Source of the DNA: Sphingomonas piscis
Lineage (GTDB): Bacteria; Pseudomonadota; Alphaproteobacteria; Sphingomonadales; Sphingomonadaceae
Assembly (NCBI RefSeq): GCF_011300455.1
Contig: NZ_CP049869.1
Location: 2,507,501-2,571,500 of the forward strand
Length of the DNA stretch: 64,000 bases
Reading direction: 5' to 3'
In this document: piece by piece, positions 36,278-45,129 of the stretch
How positions within the stretch are numbered: the stretch's first letter is position 1
Layout: every line of letters begins with the position of its first letter
The notes under the pieces: model-generated
Seen by the model: the letters and a program-made list of their open reading frames with translations, nothing else
The model's database searches: none
Told to the model about the DNA's origin: nothing
Translations under genes and position numbers: made by a program

Positions 36278-36691
36278 TTAGCGGAGCTGCTCGATTTCGC
36301 GGGCGAGCGACCGGTTCTCGGTGGTTACATAGCTTTCGACGTCGGCGAGCCGCCGGTCGATTTCGCGCAAACGCGAGCGAATGTCGCGAGCCGTGCGGGA
36401 CGGGGATTGGCGAACGCTTTGCCAGAATTGGCGTTCCTCGGGCGCTGCATAGTCGAACTCCGCCGGCTTACGCGGCATGATCAGACCCGCGACGAAGTAG
36501 AAGGGGATGGTGCCGCCGCCAGTGAGGAAGTGCGCGGCAACCATGCAGACCCGGACCAAGGTCACGTCGAACCCTGCGTAGTCGGCAATCCCTGCGCAAA
36601 CGCCCATCACCTTGCCGTTGGCTTTGTCACGGTAAAGTCGGGTGCGGCTCGGCGGTTGAAGGTCGGGCCGTTCGAAAATGTCGTTGGCCAT
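36278..36691 (-). CDS. pspC: Phage shock protein C
   Basis: 137 residues. The N-terminal PspC domain is clear: TRLYRDKANGKVMGVCAGIA, DYAGFDVTLVRVCMV and a membrane helix ending FYFVAGLIMPRKP. The cytoplasmic tail ends with EIDRRLADVESYVTTENR and LAREIEQLR, the motif shared with the adjacent small proteins. PspC with PspB senses envelope stress and releases PspA from PspF. Its ATG shares one base with the pspB stop. Confidence 0.93.
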   Translation of the reverse strand: MANDIFERPDLQPPSRTRLYRDKANGKVMGVCAGIADYAGFDVTLVRVCMVAAHFLTGGGTIPFYFVAGLIMPRKPAEFDYAAPEERQFWQSVRQSPSRTARDIRSRLREIDRRLADVESYVTTENRSLAREIEQLR

Positions 36692-36963
36692 TACTCAACG
36701 TCCTTCAGCAGGCGGGTGCTTTCACGACCGGGCAGGCACTGCTGCTTCCAGTCGGGATTTTCGAGCGTCATGATGCGCTCGATGGTGCAGAGGCGATCGT
36801 CAAGCCGGCGTGCCGCTTCGTACAGGTCGTCGAGCAGTTTCTCGTCACCCTGGGTTAGGGTGGCCGCCTGCTTCCACTTGGTAACGTAATGGAAGATTAG
36901 CCACGGCAACCCCAGAAACAGGATTCCGATCGCCATGATCGGGATGATGAATTCGCCTTCCAT
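36691..36963 (-). CDS. pspB: Phage shock protein B
   Basis: 90 residues: an N-terminal membrane helix (IIPIMAIGILFLGLPWLIFH) followed by WKQAATLTQGDEKLLDDLYE, the PspB-family coiled-coil start, and RRLDDRLCTIERIMTLENPD. It starts four bases after the pspA stop. With PspC it forms the membrane arm of the phage-shock response. Length and gene order are standard for PspB. Confidence 0.92.
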   Translation of the reverse strand: MEGEFIIPIMAIGILFLGLPWLIFHYVTKWKQAATLTQGDEKLLDDLYEAARRLDDRLCTIERIMTLENPDWKQQCLPGRESTRLLKDVE

Positions 36964-36967
36964 GTGA

Positions 36968-37636
36968 TTACTTCCCCTTCGCGGCCAGTGCCGCCTTCAA
37001 AGCTTCGAGTTCAGCGTCGACCTTGTCGGACGCTTTCAGCTCCGCGATTTCTTCTTCAAGGCTCTTTGGCCCCGTCATTCCCAGCGCGTCGGCGCGGCCC
37101 TCGGCGAAGTCCGCCCGCCGTTCGAGCAGGTCGAAGCGGCTGAAGGCGTCTTCCGCCCGATTGCCGTTCATCAGCTCGCGCGCCTTGGCGCGAGTGACCG
37201 CGCTCTCGTAGCGGTTGGCGATGCTGTTCTGCCGCGCGCGCGCTTCACGCAGCTTGCCCTGCAGCTTGGCGATATCGGCTTCATAGCCTTTGAGCGTCTC
37301 GTTGAGGCCGCCCATCTCAGCCTTGAGCGCGTCCGCCATGTCAGCGGCCTTCTGGCGCTCGATCAGCGCAGCCTTGGCAAGATCCTCACGGTTCTTCGAT
37401 AATGCGAGCTCGGCCTTTTCGGTCCAGCTTTCCTGCAATTCGTCGAGGCGGCGCTGCTGGCGCTGCATGTCTTTATGATCGGCGATCAACCGAGCGGCGG
37501 AGGCGCGGACCTCAACCAACGTCTCTTCCATCTCCAGGATGATCATGCGGATCATCCGCGACGGATCCTCGGCGCGGTCGAGCATCTCCGTCATGTTCGC
37601 CGCGAAAATGTCCCGTGCTCGGGAAAATACACTCAT
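36968..37636 (-). CDS. pspA: Phage shock protein A
   Basis: 222 residues, nearly all helical, belonging to the PspA/Vipp1 (ESCRT-III-like) family: MSVFSRARDIFAANMTEMLD is the amphipathic N-terminus, then EDPSRMIRMIILEMEETLVE and SRFDLLERRADFAEGRADAL. It binds and stabilises stressed membranes and inhibits PspF. ATG 37636 has GGAG eight bases upstream; the frame extends further but without similarity. A sigma-54 promoter lies about 45 bases upstream. Confidence 0.96.
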   Translation of the reverse strand: MSVFSRARDIFAANMTEMLDRAEDPSRMIRMIILEMEETLVEVRASAARLIADHKDMQRQQRRLDELQESWTEKAELALSKNREDLAKAALIERQKAADMADALKAEMGGLNETLKGYEADIAKLQGKLREARARQNSIANRYESAVTRAKARELMNGNRAEDAFSRFDLLERRADFAEGRADALGMTGPKSLEEEIAELKASDKVDAELEALKAALAAKGK

Positions 37637-37680
37637 TCTCGGCACTCCAAAAACTTCATCAGGCCTGTGCCTAACCTTAA

Positions 37681-37695
37681 GCACGGACCGTGCCA
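37681..37695 (-). promoter_or_regulatory. Sigma-54 promoter for the psp operon
   Basis: On the minus strand TGGCACGGTCCGTGC matches the -24/-12 consensus TGGCACGNNNNTTGC at all but one base, with GG and GC exactly twelve bases apart. It lies 45-59 bases upstream of the pspA ATG and faces it; the enhancer-binding protein PspF is encoded divergently next door. The bases also form an inverted repeat, GCACGG-A-CCGTGC. Confidence 0.82.
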
Positions 37696-37788
37696 GTCTC
37701 ATGAGAGTGGCGGAAATATGAGAAAATGGCTGTTTTCTGCTGTGAAATATCTTGCCAAGTGATGGTGAAGCACGCCAAGTTTCGGTGA

Positions 37789-38838
37789 GTGGAACGCGCC
37801 AACCAATTCGTCGGCCAGAGCCTTGCCTTTCTCGATGCCGTTGAGCGGGCGAGCCGTGCCGCGCAGCTCAACCGGCCCGTGCTGGTGATCGGCGAACGCG
37901 GGACTGGCAAGGAACTCATTGCGGAACGGCTTCACCATCTGTCGTCGCGCTGGTCGGGGCCGCTCGTCACGATGAACTGCGCTGCGCTGCCCGAGAATCT
38001 GATCGAGGCGGAACTGTTCGGTCATGAAGCAGGCAGCTTCACCGGTGCCGGCAAGACCCGCCACGGACGGTTCGAGGAAGCCGATGGCGGAACGCTGTTT
38101 CTGGACGAACTTGCAACCTTGTCGTCGCCCGCGCAGGACCGTTTGTTGAGGGCGGTCGAATATGGCGAGATCACCCGCATCGGCGCATCCAAGCCGGTCA
38201 AGGTCGACGTCAGAATCGTCGCGGCAACCAACGAACATCTGCCCGCCCTGGTCGACCAGGGTCGCTTTCGCGCCGACCTGCTCGACCGCCTGTCGTTCGA
38301 AGTCGTCACGCTGCCACCGCTGCGGGAGCGCAAGGATGACATCCCACTGCTTGCAGAACACTTTGCGCGACGGATGGCGGCAGAGCTGGAGTGGGACAAT
38401 TGGCCCGGGTTCAGCGCCGGGGCAATGGCCGAACTCGAGCACTACGCGTGGCCCGGCAATGTCCGCGAACTCAGAAACGTAGTGGAACGTGCTGTGTACC
38501 GATGGGAAGATCCGGAACGGTCCGTCGACGCCATCCAGTTCGATCCTTTCCAGTCGCCGTGGGCACCGCTCGCGGCTGGCGAAACGATTTCCGTGCCGCA
38601 ATCTGCTGCCGTCAGCGCAGCCCCGTTCGAAGAGGCCGTGGCAGCCGCACCGCAACCGCCCGCCAGCACCAATGATTTCCGCGGCGCCGTTGCGGCTTAT
38701 GAGCGGGCGCTGCTTGAAGACGCTATGGCGCGCAACCGCTTCAACCAGCGTGCGACCGCAAGCGCTCTTGGCCTAAGCTACGACCAGCTTCGCCACGCGC
38801 TCCGCCGGCACAAGCTTCTCGACGGCGAAGCGGCCTGA
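37789..38838 (+). CDS. pspF: Psp operon transcriptional activator PspF (sigma-54 enhancer-binding protein)
   Basis: 349 residues without a receiver or other N-terminal sensory domain, as in PspF. The AAA+ domain has Walker A GERGTGKELIAE, the sigma-54 contact loop LFGHEAGSFTGA, Walker B GTLFLDELATL and an arginine-finger region; the C-terminus ends with a Fis-type helix-turn-helix (NQRATASALGLSYDQLRHAL). It opens the sigma-54 promoter of the divergent psp operon and is held inactive by PspA. GTG 37789 is used as start; no ATG fits nearby. Confidence 0.93.
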   Translation: MERANQFVGQSLAFLDAVERASRAAQLNRPVLVIGERGTGKELIAERLHHLSSRWSGPLVTMNCAALPENLIEAELFGHEAGSFTGAGKTRHGRFEEADGGTLFLDELATLSSPAQDRLLRAVEYGEITRIGASKPVKVDVRIVAATNEHLPALVDQGRFRADLLDRLSFEVVTLPPLRERKDDIPLLAEHFARRMAAELEWDNWPGFSAGAMAELEHYAWPGNVRELRNVVERAVYRWEDPERSVDAIQFDPFQSPWAPLAAGETISVPQSAAVSAAPFEEAVAAAPQPPASTNDFRGAVAAYERALLEDAMARNRFNQRATASALGLSYDQLRHALRRHKLLDGEAA

Positions 38839-38846
38839 CGTGGGTT

Positions 38847-39146
38847 GTGAGTAAGCCCGGGACCCAGTGGATGCCGGCACCTCAGGCAAGTTCGGAAGAT
38901 TACGCCCGCGGTCAGCGCGACGGCCTACGGCTTGCGCTTGCGGTTCTTGCGTCGGAGGAGGCGAAATGGTCCGCGCTGCTGGGCGAAAGCGCGTCATACC
39001 GAACCAATGTCGTTCGTGAAGTGCGCCACAAGACGCTGCAGGTCGCCCAGAAGAGACTGGAAACCGTACTCAACCGCCTTTCGCCGAAGGATCGGACCGA
39101 AGTCGACGCCGAGCTGGAATCCGCGCTCGAGAAAATTGGGCTTTAG
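38847..39146 (+). CDS. Hypothetical protein
   Basis: 99 residues, soluble and mostly helical in appearance (DYARGQRDGLRLALAVLASE, NVVREVRHKTLQVAQKRLET). I do not recognise the family. GTG 38847 lies eight bases after the pspF stop; ATG 38871 is an alternative start. The composition is ordinary coding sequence for this genome. Its place after pspF suggests co-transcription but not necessarily a Psp role. Confidence 0.6.
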   Translation: MSKPGTQWMPAPQASSEDYARGQRDGLRLALAVLASEEAKWSALLGESASYRTNVVREVRHKTLQVAQKRLETVLNRLSPKDRTEVDAELESALEKIGL

Positions 39147-39223
39147 AGAGGGCCAACCCCGCGTTGACTTGCAACGCGGTCGGCGTAGGGGCGGTGCAAA
39201 CCTCAACGACAGGAGCAAGCACG

Positions 39224-39850
39224 ATGCCCTTCAATCTCCCGGAACTACCCTATGCGAAGGATGCGCTTGGCGAGTTCATGTCCGCCGAGACGCTCACCTA
39301 TCACCATGACAAGCATCACAACGCCTATGTCGTGCGCACCAACGAGCTGATCGCGGAGAAGGGTCTGGACGGCCGCTCGTTGGTGGACGTCATTCGCCAC
39401 GCCAAGGGCGCGGGTGAAAACGTCCTCTACAACCAGAGCGCGCAGATCTGGAACCACACCTTTTATTGGCACTGCCTAGCGCCCGCCGAAGGACAGAAGC
39501 CGACCGGCCGCCTGGCGCAGTTGATCGAGGAAGGCTTCGGCACTCCGGAGAACCTGCTTGCGGCGCTGAAGAAGGAGGCAGTCGGCCACTTCTCCAATGG
39601 CTGGGCTTGGCTGGTGCTTGACGGCGACAAGCTGAAGGTGACTTCGCTTCACGATGCAGACACGCCGGTCGCCTATGAGGGGATGAAGCCGCTGTTCACC
39701 CTCGATGTGTGGGAGCACGCCTACTACATAGATTACCGCAATGTCCGCGCGGACTTTGCTGAAAAGGTGCTCGGCAACATCGTCAATTGGGACTTCGTCG
39801 CGCAAAACCTCGACGGCGCCGGCGAAACGCGGGCCGACCAGCAGAGCTAA
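39224..39850 (+). CDS. sodB: Superoxide dismutase (Fe type)
   Basis: 208 residues. Metal ligands are His27 (TYHHDKHHNAY), His78 (IWNHTFYW), Asp161 and His165 (LDVWEHAYYIDYRN). The VGHFSNGWAWLVL segment and FWN-like second-shell pattern fit the Fe/Mn superoxide dismutase family, more like the iron form. The enzyme dismutates superoxide in the cytoplasm. GGAGC seven bases before ATG 39224 decides the start over upstream in-frame codons. Confidence 0.95.
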   Translation: MPFNLPELPYAKDALGEFMSAETLTYHHDKHHNAYVVRTNELIAEKGLDGRSLVDVIRHAKGAGENVLYNQSAQIWNHTFYWHCLAPAEGQKPTGRLAQLIEEGFGTPENLLAALKKEAVGHFSNGWAWLVLDGDKLKVTSLHDADTPVAYEGMKPLFTLDVWEHAYYIDYRNVRADFAEKVLGNIVNWDFVAQNLDGAGETRADQQS

Positions 39851-39897
39851 GCTGCGCAGGATCGGTTACAGGAGGGCGGTGGCTTCGGCTGCCGCCC

Positions 39898-40659
39898 TTA
39901 TTGTTTGAGGCGATAGCCCGTCTTGAAGATCCACCAGATGGTGGAAAGGCAGATCAGGAAGAAGAGGAAGGTCGCCGCCAGGCTGACGCCCACCGGCACG
40001 TCTGCCTGCCCGAAGAAAGTCCAGCGGAAACCGTTGATAAGGTAGACGACCGGATTGAAGTAAGTGATCGTGCGCCAGGGCTGGCCGAGCATGTCGGTCG
40101 AGTAAAAGGCGCCCCCGAGGAAGGTGAGGGGCGTCACCACCAGTAGCGGGATGATCTGGAGCTGCTCGAACCCTTTGGCCCAAATGCCCACGATGAACCC
40201 GAACAGGCAGAAGGTTGTGGCGACCAGCACTAGGTAGAGCAGCATCCATAAGGGATGCTCGATGTGGACGTCGACGAACAGGTTGGCGGTTGCCAGGATG
40301 ACCAGCGCAACGATCATCGCCTTGCTGGCCGCGGCGCCGACATAGCCGATCACCGTCTCTACCGCTGACAAGGGTGCCGAGAGGATTTCGTAGATGGTGC
40401 CGGTAAAACGCGGCATGTGAATGCCAAAGCTAGCGTTGAAAATGCTCTCGTTGAACAGCGACAGCATCATCAGGCCCGGCACGATGAAGCTGCCGTAGTC
40501 GACGCCGTTGAGCTCACTGATGCGGCCGCCGATCGCCGCGCCGAACACGATAAAATAAAGCGAGGTGGTAATGACCGGCACCGCGAGCCCGGTCCAGAGC
40601 GTCCGCCGGAAGCGGTGCATCTCGAACTTGTAGATGGCTCCGATGCCCCGCCAGTTCAT
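39898..40659 (-). CDS. ABC-2 type transporter permease
   Basis: 253 residues with six predicted membrane segments. The arrangement, the N-terminal [27 protein letters not shown] (split by the first helix), and the C-terminal [20 protein letters not shown] and [13 protein letters not shown] segments are typical of ABC-2 permeases of the YadH/NodJ type. It overlaps the ATPase gene upstream by four bases, so the two make one exporter. Substrate is unknown; relatives export polysaccharide, lipids or drugs. Confidence 0.9.
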   Translation of the reverse strand: MNWRGIGAIYKFEMHRFRRTLWTGLAVPVITTSLYFIVFGAAIGGRISELNGVDYGSFIVPGLMMLSLFNESIFNASFGIHMPRFTGTIYEILSAPLSAVETVIGYVGAAASKAMIVALVILATANLFVDVHIEHPLWMLLYLVLVATTFCLFGFIVGIWAKGFEQLQIIPLLVVTPLTFLGGAFYSTDMLGQPWRTITYFNPVVYLINGFRWTFFGQADVPVGVSLAATFLFFLICLSTIWWIFKTGYRLKQ

Positions 40660-41593
40660 GCCGCTGCCCTTTGCTGGTGGATGAGGCCGACGAAGATGTC
40701 CTCCAGGCTGGATTGCTTGGTATCAAGGTCCTTGAAGCCTATCCCTGCCTCCCGCATCACCGCAATCAGGGATGCGACGCCGGTGCGGTCGGCTTTCGCG
40801 TCGAATTCGTAGGTGAGGGTGTTGCCATCCCGGCTCAACTGCGGGTTCCATTGGGCGAGCGCCGGGGGGACCGATTGCAGTGGCTCGGCGAGCTGGAGGT
40901 GCAGGACCTTGCGGCCAAGCTTCTTCATCAGCTCGTTCTTCTCCTCGACGAGGATGAGTTCGCCCATGTTGATCACGCCCACCCGGTCGGCCATCTCCTC
41001 CGCTTCCTCGATATAATGGGTGGTAAGGATGATGGTGGTGCCGCGCTCGCGAAGCTGCCGGACCAGGTTCCACATGTCGCGCCGAAGCTCGACGTCGACA
41101 CCGGCGGTCGGCTCGTCGAGGAACAAAATGTCGGGATCGTGGGCCAGGGCCTTGGCGATCATCACGCGCCGCTTCATGCCCCCGACAGGTCTTTCAGGAT
41201 GTTGTTGCGCTTGTCCCACAGCGACAGCGACTTGAGGATCTCCTCGACCCTCGCGCCGTCAGGCTTGCGGCCAAACAGCTCGCGGCTGAAGCTCACGGTG
41301 TTGATCAAAGGCTCGAAGACATCGAGCGTAAGTTCCTGAGGAACAAGGCCGATCCGCTTGCGTGCTTCGCGGTAGAAGCTCTGCCAGTTCTTCCCGTCGA
41401 CCAGCACCTCGCCGGACGTTGGCCTTACGATCCCGCAGATGATGCTGATCAGCGTCGTCTTGCCGGCGCCGTTGGGTCCCAAGAGCGCGAAGATCTCGCC
41501 GCGGCGGATATCGAGGTCAAAACTTTTCAGCGCCTCCGTGCCGGACGCGTAAGCTTTGCGCAGACCGCGGATCGAGAGGATGTTTTCGCTCAT
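40656..41593 (-). pseudogene. ABC transporter ATPase, split by a single-base frameshift
   Basis: The N-terminal part ([20 protein letters not shown], Walker [12 protein letters not shown]) and the C-terminal part ([15 protein letters not shown], Walker [13 protein letters not shown]) are in different frames, breaking inside the LSGGMKRR signature. Adding one base to the five-base C run at 41179-41183 restores the signature and a normal protein of about 312 residues of the YadG type. It pairs with the overlapping permease gene. The position in a homopolymer makes a sequence error likely. Confidence 0.88.
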
Positions 41594-42198
41594 TCGACGG
41601 GCGCCCCCTTGGCGACTTCATTTTTGGCGTCGGTATCCAGTCCGTGGCGCAGAAGCATCGGCATGTTGGCGACGGCGAAGATGAAGGAGACGATCGATAC
41701 GCCCCAGACCTTCAGTGTCAGCCAGGTATCGAAGGTCACCGTCGCGCGCATGACTTCGTTGGCGACCGCAAGGACCAGGAAGAAGACCGCCCAGTTTCGG
41801 CTCAGCTTGAGCCAGCCGTCGTCGGTGAGCCCTGGAAAGACGGGGCCAAACAGCCACTTGAGCAGTGGCTTTCGCTTCAGCAGGCCGACAAACAGCGTGG
41901 CTGTGAACAGCAGATAGATGATGGTCGGCTTCATCTGGATGAATTTCGGGTCGCGCAGATAGAGCGTGATCGCGCCGAAGCCGACGATCAGCGCGGTCGA
42001 CAGCCACACCATCGGCGACACACGCTTCACGACGACCAGACCGACGATGATCGAAATCACTGCCGCGACCATGAACGCGAGGGTGGCGGCTAGCGTTCCC
42101 TGGAGCCCCGATCCCGCGAACTTGTAGGCGGCAAAGAAGACCAGCAGCGGCCCATAGTCGAGCAGCAGGGTCCAGCTCGATCCCTTTTTCTCGCTCAT
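41590..42198 (-). CDS. yciB: Inner membrane protein YciB/IspZ (septation protein A family)
   Basis: 202 residues with about five membrane segments. [16 protein letters not shown], the [18 protein letters not shown] segment and [18 protein letters not shown] are characteristic of the family. The family is implicated in cell division and envelope integrity, with mechanism unresolved. It overlaps the ABC ATPase start by four bases and ftsY by four bases, so it sits in one long minus-strand operon. Confidence 0.93.
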   Translation of the reverse strand: MSEKKGSSWTLLLDYGPLLVFFAAYKFAGSGLQGTLAATLAFMVAAVISIIVGLVVVKRVSPMVWLSTALIVGFGAITLYLRDPKFIQMKPTIIYLLFTATLFVGLLKRKPLLKWLFGPVFPGLTDDGWLKLSRNWAVFFLVLAVANEVMRATVTFDTWLTLKVWGVSIVSFIFAVANMPMLLRHGLDTDAKNEVAKGAPVE

Positions 42199-43112
42199 TC
42201 GGGCGGCAGTCCGGCGATCGCACGGGCGACCGCGCGGGGATCAAAGGGACGAAGGTCAGATACGCCTTCGCCGACGCCGATGGCGTAAATCGGCAGCCCG
42301 AACTTCTCGGCGGCGGCCACCATAACACCGCCGCGAGCGGTGCCGTCCAGCTTAGTCATCAACAGCCCCGTCACACCCGCCGTTTCCCTGAACACCTCGA
42401 CCTGCGCAAGCGCGTTCTGTCCCGTCGTGGCGTCGAGCACGAGCAGGACGTCGTGCGGCGCATCGGGGTTGAGCCGGCCTAACACCCTGCGGATCTTGGA
42501 CAATTCGTCCATCAGGTGGGTCTTGTTCTGGAGCCGCCCCGCGGTGTCGACGATCAGCACGTCCTCGCCGGTGGCGGTTGCCTGTTTGACGCCGTCGAAG
42601 ACGATGCCGGCGGGATCGCCGCCTTCCTTGCCGGAGATGACGGGCGCGCCGATGCGGTCGCCCCAGATCCTCAGTTGCTCGATTGCGGCCGCGCGGAAGG
42701 TGTCGCCAGCGGCCAGCAGGACGCCATAGTCCTCGTCCTTGAGCCAGGCCCCGAGCTTGCCGATCGTCGTCGTCTTGCCAGAGCCGTTGACGCCAATGAC
42801 GAGGATCACGTGTGGGCGAGGAAAACCGTATACTTCCAGCGGTTTGGCGACCGGCGCTAAGATCTTCTCGATCTCCTCGGCAAGGATGGTCCGAAGGCCG
42901 CGTTCGTCCAGTTGCTCGTAGCGGCGGGCAGCGATGGCATCACGGATGCGCTTCGACGCCTCCGGGCCGAGGTCGGAGGCGATCAGTGCCTCTTCGATGT
43001 CGTCCAGGGTCGATGTGTCGAGTGCCGCCTTGGTGGCGAGGCCGGTGAGATTGTCGGCGACCTTCTCCGCTGTCTTGGCGAACCCGCCCCGCAGGCGATC
43101 GAGCCAGCTCAT
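42195..43112 (-). CDS. ftsY: Signal recognition particle receptor FtsY
   Basis: 305 residues: an N-terminal helical N domain, then the GTPase G domain with GVNGSGKTTTIGKLGAWL, LLAAGDTFRAAAIEQL, DVLIVDTAGRLQNK, MTKLDGTARGG and the closing IYAIGVGEGVSDLRPF. It docks ribosome-SRP complexes at the membrane. It lacks the long acidic A domain seen in enterics, as is usual in alphaproteobacteria. The SRP partner ffh lies at 45775. Overlaps of four bases join it to yciB and mtaB. Confidence 0.96.
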   Translation of the reverse strand: MSWLDRLRGGFAKTAEKVADNLTGLATKAALDTSTLDDIEEALIASDLGPEASKRIRDAIAARRYEQLDERGLRTILAEEIEKILAPVAKPLEVYGFPRPHVILVIGVNGSGKTTTIGKLGAWLKDEDYGVLLAAGDTFRAAAIEQLRIWGDRIGAPVISGKEGGDPAGIVFDGVKQATATGEDVLIVDTAGRLQNKTHLMDELSKIRRVLGRLNPDAPHDVLLVLDATTGQNALAQVEVFRETAGVTGLLMTKLDGTARGGVMVAAAEKFGLPIYAIGVGEGVSDLRPFDPRAVARAIAGLPPE

Positions 43113-44251
43113 GCGGGCACCGCGATCAGCTCGCCAGTCGACACGCCGCTGATCCGCACGTCATGGACCTCGCCGCGCGCTGCACCGTCGAGCCGAACCG
43201 GTGCGAAAGCGTCGGTGTGCCCCTTGCCGGGCGCCTCGACCAGCATGCGCTGGCGGCTGCCCACCAAAGCTTCCAGCCAGCCGGCGCGACGGACTGCGGC
43301 CGCCTCACGCAAGCGGGCAGCGCGAGCCTTGACGATTTCCCGCTCGACCTGCGGCATCCGGGCGGCGGGCGTGTTCGGGCGCGGAGAAAAGGGGAAGATG
43401 TGACCGGCGATCACGTCGCAATCGTCCAGCAGTTTCAATGTGTTCAGCGCCATATCCTCAGTTTCGGTCGGAAAGCCGGCGATTAGGTCGGCGCCAATGG
43501 TGGCGTCCGGCCGCGCGGCCTTGATGCGCTCAACCGTGCGCACCGCCTGCGCTCGGTTATGGCGACGCTTCATGCGCTTCAGCACCATGTCGTCACCGGC
43601 CTGAAGCGAAAGATGGAAATGTGGCATCAGTCGCGGCTCGCTCGCGATCAGCTCAAGCAATGCCTCGTCCATCTCGACGCTGTCGAGCGAGGAGAGGCGG
43701 AGGCGCTGAAGGCGCGGCTCAGCGGCGAGCAGGCGCTGGCAAAGCGTGCCGAGGCCGCCTTCGTAATCGGTGACGTCGACGCCGGTTAGGACGATTTCCT
43801 GCGCGCCCCTGTCAATTTCAAGGGCAACGGCCCGGCGCACCTCCTCGAATGGCACCGACCGGCTTGGCCCGCGTGCCTGCCAGATGGAACAGAAGGTGCA
43901 GCTATGATCGCAACCGGTTTGCACCGCCACGAAGCTCTTCACCTTGTGCAGCAGCCCGGCAGAAGCAAGCGCCGGACCGGCCGTGTGGCCCGTGCGGACC
44001 TCGTCGACCTCGGGCATTGTGCTGAAGCTTTGCGGATCAAGCTCGGCGGCGCAGCCGGTGACGATCACCCGTGCATCCGGACGATCGCGCTTGGCACGGC
44101 GAATGGCCTGGCGAGTCTGGCGGACGGCCTCGTTTGTGACCGCACAGCTGTTGACCAGGATCCAGTCAGCATCCGCCGGCGCCGAGCGCTTTAGCGTCTC
44201 GCTTTCGGCGAAGTTGAGGCGGCAGCCGAGAGTGATGGCCTCGACGCTCAT
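43109..44251 (-). CDS. mtaB: tRNA t6A37 methylthiotransferase MtaB
   Basis: 380 residues. The N-terminal MTTase domain has Cys10, Cys36 and Cys67 for one Fe-S cluster; the radical-SAM motif CDHSCTFC supplies Cys114, Cys118 and Cys121 for the other; a TRAM-like domain closes the protein. It inserts a methylthio group at C2 of t6A37 in ANN-decoding tRNAs. MtaB is separated from MiaB by motif spacing and shorter length. It overlaps dapF by four bases (ATGA). Confidence 0.92.
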   Translation of the reverse strand: MSVEAITLGCRLNFAESETLKRSAPADADWILVNSCAVTNEAVRQTRQAIRRAKRDRPDARVIVTGCAAELDPQSFSTMPEVDEVRTGHTAGPALASAGLLHKVKSFVAVQTGCDHSCTFCSIWQARGPSRSVPFEEVRRAVALEIDRGAQEIVLTGVDVTDYEGGLGTLCQRLLAAEPRLQRLRLSSLDSVEMDEALLELIASEPRLMPHFHLSLQAGDDMVLKRMKRRHNRAQAVRTVERIKAARPDATIGADLIAGFPTETEDMALNTLKLLDDCDVIAGHIFPFSPRPNTPAARMPQVEREIVKARAARLREAAAVRRAGWLEALVGSRQRMLVEAPGKGHTDAFAPVRLDGAARGEVHDVRISGVSTGELIAVPA

Positions 44252-45048
44252 GACAGCGCCTCAAGATCGAGCTCGCCCGAAAAGACGTGGGTTGCGCCGC
44301 CTCGCATAAACACGGACCCGCCGGGCTCCCAGGCGATGGTCAGCGACCCGCCAGGCATCGTAATGCGGACCGGCGAGGTCAGGCGCTTCGACGCAATGGC
44401 AGCAACGGCAGTTGCGCAGGCGCCGGTCCCACAGGCGAGGGTGAGGCCTGCACCGCGCTCAAAGGTGCGCAATCGGATGCCGTCAGCCCCAACCGATGCG
44501 ACATTGACGTTGATGCGTTCGGGAAACGCCGCGTCATTCTCGATCGTCGGGCCGATACGCTCCAAAGGGACTTCGTCGAGATCATCGACGAAGAAGACAA
44601 CGTGCGGATTGCCCACGTTGACCGCGCGCGGGCTTGCGAGTTCGTCCCAGGCCATGGGCAAGGCAGCGGTATCCATCGGGTAGGCGAGAGGAATCGCTTC
44701 CCAATCGAAGCGCGGCTCTCCCATGTCCACTTCGACGTCCCCGGCCTCGTTGCTGCCATGAAGCAGCCCGCCGCCAGTCTCGACCGAGCCGACGCCAGTT
44801 AGCGCGAAGACGCACCGGGTAGCATTGCCGCAGCTTTCGACCTCTCCTCCATCCTGATTCCAGATGCGCATCTTGAGGTCGGCCGCGTCGGAAGGCTCGA
44901 GCACGATTAGCTGGTCGCAGCCGACCCCGGTGCGGCGGTCGGCAATGGCGCGCGCGCGATCCGCAGACATGCTGAACGGCTCGGATCGTGCGTCCACGAT
45001 CACGAAGTCATTGCCCAACCCATGCATCTTGTGGAAGTGGCGCTTCAT
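44248..45048 (-). CDS. dapF: Diaminopimelate epimerase DapF
   Basis: 266 residues. Catalytic Cys73 (ESCGNATRC) and Cys206 (LACGTGACA) form the two-base mechanism that turns LL- into meso-diaminopimelate for peptidoglycan and lysine. MKRHFHKMHGLGNDFVIVD is the usual N-terminus, which sets the start at 45048 rather than farther upstream. It is the first gene of the dapF-mtaB-ftsY-yciB-ABC unit. The gap to the divergent gene at 45130 should hold its promoter. Confidence 0.96.
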   Translation of the reverse strand: MKRHFHKMHGLGNDFVIVDARSEPFSMSADRARAIADRRTGVGCDQLIVLEPSDAADLKMRIWNQDGGEVESCGNATRCVFALTGVGSVETGGGLLHGSNEAGDVEVDMGEPRFDWEAIPLAYPMDTAALPMAWDELASPRAVNVGNPHVVFFVDDLDEVPLERIGPTIENDAAFPERINVNVASVGADGIRLRTFERGAGLTLACGTGACATAVAAIASKRLTSPVRITMPGGSLTIAWEPGGSVFMRGGATHVFSGELDLEALS

Positions 45049-45129
45049 CTGTGCCGCGCGACTTAGGGAGCGAGGGCACAAGTGTCCACCGGACGTGCCA
45101 CCTTCGGCCGCCATGAGAGTTGAGCAACG

